Positions 15,564 through 18,477 of a DNA stretch of 18,477 nucleotides are shown piece by piece. The translations under genes and the position numbers were made by a program. Source of the DNA: Acholeplasmataceae bacterium (GTDB lineage: Bacteria > Bacillota_I > Bacilli_A > Acholeplasmatales > Acholeplasmataceae); contig JAFGTI010000090.1 of assembly GCA_016934175.1 (NCBI GenBank), positions 1 to 18,477 on the forward strand. The letters are read 5' to 3'. Under the pieces are notes generated by a model. That model searched no databases. It saw only the letters and a program-made list of their open reading frames with translations, and was not told the origin of the DNA. The number at the start of each line of letters is the position of its first letter. Within the stretch, counting starts at the first letter, position 1.

Positions 15564-15572
15564 ATCATAACA
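15564..15572 (-). promoter_or_regulatory. extended -10 promoter of the regulator gene
   Basis: Minus strand TG-T-TATGAT (TATGAT at 15564-15569, TG at 15571-15572); start near 15557, leader about 65 nt. A -35 at 17-bp spacing (TTCGAA) is poor. Further upstream, up to the htpG terminator, no feature was recognised apart from an imperfect ATATAGAAA repeat. Confidence 0.5.
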
Positions 15573-15696
15573 TGAAATTCATAAAATTCGAAAAGCACAA
15601 CATTTCATTTTTTATATTCTTATTTCTATATCAATCAATAGTTTATATGCTTTCTATATAATAAGATCATCGTTTTTCCATAAGTTTTCTAACGAT

Positions 15697-15738
15697 AAAA
15701 AAAGAGTTAGTAACTAAAAACGATAGATTACCAACTCT
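15697..15738 (-). terminator. htpG terminator
   Basis: Minus strand AGAGTTGGTAA (15728-15738) pairs with TTACTAACTCT (15703-15713), 11 bp with one G-U, 14-nt loop, followed by seven T. Confidence 0.88.
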
Positions 15739-15746
15739 AAACTATT

Positions 15747-17621
15747 TTATTTTTTTGAAGAATCAATCATTAATTTAACAAGTTGATTTGAAAACTCTGT
15801 GGGATCCTCGATAGGGTAACCTTCAATCAACAATGCCTGATGATATAAAATACTTGAATAATCACCAATTCTCTTTTCATCTTGCTCATAAATCTTCTTT
15901 AGCGCTTGAAACAATTCATGATCGGGATTAATTTCTAAAATTTTATCTGCATGGACATTAGCAGTATTTGGCATTTGTTTTAAAATTTTTTCCATTTCCA
16001 TAGAAATGCCTTCACCAGATACAAGACAAACAGCTGATTCTTTTAATCTATAGGATAATTTAACGTCTTTAACCTTATCTTTCAAAGCTTTCTTTATTGC
16101 TTTTAAAATATCTTTGTTTTCTTTTTCCTTAGATTTCAAATCTTCTTTCTTTGTCTCATCAAGAAGATCTGTATCAGCTTGTTGAATAGATTTGAATGGA
16201 ATGTCTTGATAATTTTGCATGACCTGAATCATAAATTCATCAATATCATCAGTAAATAATAAAACATCAATTTCTTTTTCTTTCATAACATCCATTTGTG
16301 GTAACTTTAATATGCTTTCTTTTGATTTACCTGTTGCGTAATAAATCGCATTTTGATCAATTGGTTTATTTTCAATATATTCTTTTAAGCTAATATAATC
16401 ATCACTTTTGTTGGTCTTAAATAAAATCAAATCTTGGAGTTTTTCCTTATTCAAACCAAAACTCTCATAGATACCATATTTCAAAGTTGTTTTATAATTT
16501 TCATAGAACTTAAGATACTTTTCTTTTTCGTTTTGTAACATGCTTTCTAATTCGCTCTTAATCTTTTTTTCTAGATGAGCCGCAATCTTTTTAACCTGAC
16601 GGTCTTGTTGTAACAATTCTCTTGAAATATTGAGTGATATATCTGATGAATCAACAAGTCCTTTAACAAACTTAAAATAATCAGGCAGTAAATCCTTATT
16701 CTTATCCTGAATGAATACACCTTTAGAATAAAGCTGAAGCCCTTTTTCATACTTTTCACTATAAAAATCATAAGGTGCTTTTTCTGGTATAAAAAGTAAG
16801 GCTGTATAGGTTAACATCCCTTCAACACTCGTGTGAACAACCTTGAGTGGTGCATCATAATCATTAAACTGATGTTTATAAAAAGCATTCATATCATCAT
16901 CGCTGATTTCTGATTTAGGTTTTTTCCAGATGGGTATCATTTGGTTAAGTGTCTGTTTTTCTTCGATTTCCTTCTTATCTTCTTTTCTAGTAACCATCAT
17001 GTTAATAGGATAACGCACATAATCACTATATTTTTTTACTAGAGATTTTAATGTGTAGTCTTTTAAATAAGTTGAAAAATCTTCTTCGTTCTCTTCATCA
17101 TCTGCTCTTAAATGTAAAATAATGGTTGTTCCGATAGCTTCGCGTTCAATTTCTTCAATTGTATAGGAAGCTTCACCTGTTGATGACCAACGATATCCAG
17201 TACTAGAAAATGGAGATCTCGTTTCAACAATCACTTTATCAGCAACCATAAAAGCACTATAGAATCCAACACCAAATTGACCAATTAAGTCAACATCTTC
17301 CTTTTCAACTTTGTCTAAAAATGCTTTTGATCCGCTTTCAGCAATCGTTCCTAAATTGTTAATTAATTCCTCTTCAGTAAATCCTATCCCATTATCAGCA
17401 ATAATTAATGTTCGATTAGAATCATCTGGTGTTAGCCATATCTCATATGCTACGGGTGGAATCGTGCTATCAGTCAAGGATAGAAAGTGACGTTTATCAA
17501 TTGCATCGCTCGCATTCGAGATAAGTTCTCTAATAAAAATTTCTTTTTGTGTATAAATCGAATGTGTCATTAAATGTAATAATCTCTTCGATTCAGTTTT
17601 AAATTGTTTAGTTTTTGCCAT
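15747..17621 (-). CDS. htpG: HtpG, bacterial Hsp90 chaperone
   Basis: 624 aa, normal length for HtpG. ATP-dependent cytosolic chaperone acting as a dimer. The N-terminal GHKL ATPase domain has R-E-L-I-S-N-A-S-D-A (31-40; catalytic Glu32, Mg-binding Asn36), A-D-N-G-I-G (75-80; nucleotide-binding Asp76), the lid G-T-I-A-E-S-G-S (91-98) and G-Q-F-G-V-G-F-Y-S-A-F (114-124). The middle domain (~230-490) and C-terminal dimerisation domain follow. It starts at ATG 17621 with GGAGG (17631-17635) nine bases upstream. A strong terminator follows. Its promoter holds a palindrome in the spacer instead of a recognisable CIRCE or CtsR site, so heat-shock or stress control by another repressor is likely. 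Confidence 0.97.
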   Translation of the reverse strand: MAKTKQFKTESKRLLHLMTHSIYTQKEIFIRELISNASDAIDKRHFLSLTDSTIPPVAYEIWLTPDDSNRTLIIADNGIGFTEEELINNLGTIAESGSKAFLDKVEKEDVDLIGQFGVGFYSAFMVADKVIVETRSPFSSTGYRWSSTGEASYTIEEIEREAIGTTIILHLRADDEENEEDFSTYLKDYTLKSLVKKYSDYVRYPINMMVTRKEDKKEIEEKQTLNQMIPIWKKPKSEISDDDMNAFYKHQFNDYDAPLKVVHTSVEGMLTYTALLFIPEKAPYDFYSEKYEKGLQLYSKGVFIQDKNKDLLPDYFKFVKGLVDSSDISLNISRELLQQDRQVKKIAAHLEKKIKSELESMLQNEKEKYLKFYENYKTTLKYGIYESFGLNKEKLQDLILFKTNKSDDYISLKEYIENKPIDQNAIYYATGKSKESILKLPQMDVMKEKEIDVLLFTDDIDEFMIQVMQNYQDIPFKSIQQADTDLLDETKKEDLKSKEKENKDILKAIKKALKDKVKDVKLSYRLKESAVCLVSGEGISMEMEKILKQMPNTANVHADKILEINPDHELFQALKKIYEQDEKRIGDYSSILYHQALLIEGYPIEDPTEFSNQLVKLMIDSSKK

Positions 17622-17642
17622 AATTTATCGCCTCCATTAAAA

Positions 17643-17671
17643 ATATTAATCAAAAGATCATTTGATGTCAA
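17643..17671 (-). promoter_or_regulatory. htpG promoter with an 18-bp palindromic operator in the spacer
   Basis: Minus strand TTGACA (17666-17671), 17-bp spacer, TAATAT (17643-17648). The 18 bases at 17649-17666 form ATCAAA-AGATCA-TTTGAT, an inverted repeat with a single mismatched pair, filling the spacer exactly. A dimeric repressor bound here would exclude RNA polymerase. The predicted start lies within a few bases of the Shine-Dalgarno, so the leader is very short. Confidence 0.7.
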
Positions 17672-17689
17672 GTCTTATGTATTTTTTCT

Positions 17690-17707
17690 ATAAAAATACA
17701 CGTATTT
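17690..17707 (-). terminator. possible weak terminator of the membrane protein gene
   Basis: Minus strand AAATAC-GT-GTATTT (17694-17707), a small hairpin followed by TTTATAG, four bases past the stop codon of the membrane protein gene and upstream of the htpG promoter. The stem is short and AT-rich. Confidence 0.35.
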
Positions 17708-17710
17708 GAT

Positions 17711-18385
17711 TTATGCTTTATTTACTTTGAGTTTTGAAATAGATAAAAGAATTCCTAAAATAACAGAAAGATATGCAGCCATTAAAACACGATAATTTTC
17801 AGGTAATAAGAATGTGATGGTGTGTGCTGGAATCCAAAAGAAGGGTATAGTCTTTAAAATAACAAAATTAAAAAATTTAACAAAGTCAATTTGTCCAATG
17901 ACATCACTCATGGGAATATGAATCATTTTTTTTATATTTCCATGACTTAACTCAATATATTGATCGGTAATGCGATGAAAAAGCATAAATGATGGTGCAA
18001 AAAATAAATTCATGAGTGTACTGATAAGAAATGCAGTTAACAGTGAAGCAACAAAACTATCGTTATTAATCAATGGAAGTAAATTGGCTTGTTCAGCTGC
18101 ATATACTCCACTCGCATAAACCTTAAAAGTAATAACAAAGACCATTCCTAAAAATCCCCAAATTAGAAATTTCAAGAATATTCCGGATTCTCCAAAATAC
18201 GATCCAGTTTTCAACCTATGCACCAATCTTTCTCCCATACTGGCTAATATAGAAGTTTTGATAAATCCCATCAAATATGGATATGAGGCCGTAGCATCTT
18301 CAAAAATTATCCTTGTATAAGGAATAACAATGATTGATGTTAATCCAAGCAATACTAAAATCCATAATAAATCACTTTTTTTCAT
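17711..18385 (-). CDS. multi-pass membrane protein, possibly Mpv17/PMP22-like
   Basis: 224 aa. Not firmly recognised. It has five or six hydrophobic segments (~7-25, 38-56, 71-92, 110-135, 170-190, 195-217). The C-terminal part, F-K/L-K-T-I-P-F-F-W-I-P-A-H followed by T-F-L-L-P and an Arg three residues on, resembles the conserved C-terminal block of the Mpv17/PMP22 family (aromatic W-P, then F-x-x-V/L-P and Arg), of which bacterial relatives exist. The function of such proteins is unclear even in eukaryotes, so no role is assigned. Start: ATG 18385 with AGGAG six to seven bases upstream. It is upstream of htpG on the same strand, but htpG has its own strong promoter, so they are probably separate units. 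Confidence 0.7.
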   Translation of the reverse strand: MKKSDLLWILVLLGLTSIIVIPYTRIIFEDATASYPYLMGFIKTSILASMGERLVHRLKTGSYFGESGIFLKFLIWGFLGMVFVITFKVYASGVYAAEQANLLPLINNDSFVASLLTAFLISTLMNLFFAPSFMLFHRITDQYIELSHGNIKKMIHIPMSDVIGQIDFVKFFNFVILKTIPFFWIPAHTITFLLPENYRVLMAAYLSVILGILLSISKLKVNKA

Positions 18386-18407
18386 AAAATTCTCCTATAT
18401 TCAAATA

Positions 18408-18441
18408 GATAAGGGTACACATGTGCACCCTTATCATATCA
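18408..18441 (-). promoter_or_regulatory. promoter and inverted repeat upstream of the membrane protein gene
   Basis: A perfect 9-bp inverted repeat GATAAGGGT (18408-18416) with ACCCTTATC (18427-18435) is separated by 10 bases that hold the palindrome CACATGTG. Its right edge overlaps an extended -10 (TG-A-TATGAT; TATGAT at 18433-18438, TG at 18440-18441). No T-run follows on either strand, so an operator over the start site is more likely than a terminator. Beyond it, a TAA at 18465-18467 after codons K-R-K could end an upstream minus-strand gene, but only three codons are in the window. Confidence 0.45.
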
Positions 18442-18477
18442 TATGATTAGCTAATATTTAATCCTTATTTACGCTTG

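Noticed and set aside
15620..15665. Direct repeat of ATATAGAAA between the regulator and htpG
   Set aside because: Short, AT-rich and irregular in spacing; expected by chance in this composition.
17622..17710. CIRCE or CtsR operator upstream of htpG
   Set aside because: The palindrome present does not match the CIRCE arms or the CtsR direct heptad repeat.

Overview
The window looks like the chromosome of a low-GC, AT-rich bacterium of the Bacillota/Mollicutes-like kind (an Acholeplasma- or Izemoplasma-type lineage would fit, but the sequence alone does not prove it). Shine-Dalgarno sites are of the AAGGAGG type and intergenic regions are short and AT-rich. TGA is a stop codon: the helicase stops on TGA exactly where its terminator hairpin begins. 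No rRNA, tRNA, CRISPR array, insertion sequence or phage gene was seen.

Left part (1-5012, all minus strand): a partial alpha/beta-hydrolase gene, cut by the window edge, lies downstream of nrdJ, an adenosylcobalamin-dependent class II ribonucleotide reductase with its own promoter and a leader of about 160 nt. Next upstream is a membrane-anchored GAF-GGDEF diguanylate cyclase with a consensus-like promoter and a terminator.

Middle (5232-10773): a plus-strand DinG/XPD-type Fe-S helicase fused to an N-terminal Cas4/RecB-like nuclease domain is followed by a terminator. Minus-strand genes for a GtrA-like membrane protein, a SOUL haem-binding-like protein and an MFS carrier follow. A plus-strand rhomboid protease is divergent from the MFS gene.

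Right part (10787-15492, minus strand) is the most interesting section. A three-gene operon encodes a Tm-1-like (UPF0261) protein, a PEP-hydrolase-like TIM-barrel protein and a DUF1097 membrane protein. It is read from a perfect consensus sigma-A promoter that carries a cre-like operator in its spacer, with two 11-bp direct repeats just upstream. Immediately upstream is a regulator whose N-terminal sensor is a paralogue of the operon's own TIM-barrel enzyme. Its AAA+ domain is of the sigma-54-activator type but has lost the GAFTGA threonine, the Walker B glutamate and a putative arginine finger, while the Fis-type helix-turn-helix is intact. No -24/-12 promoter is visible. I infer a former sigma-54 activator turned into a sigma-54-independent, ligand-responsive DNA-binding regulator.

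Right end (15697-18477): htpG (Hsp90) has a strong promoter whose 17-bp spacer is filled by an 18-bp near-palindrome, unlike CIRCE or CtsR sites. A multi-pass membrane protein gene follows; a 9-bp-arm inverted repeat overlaps its predicted promoter.
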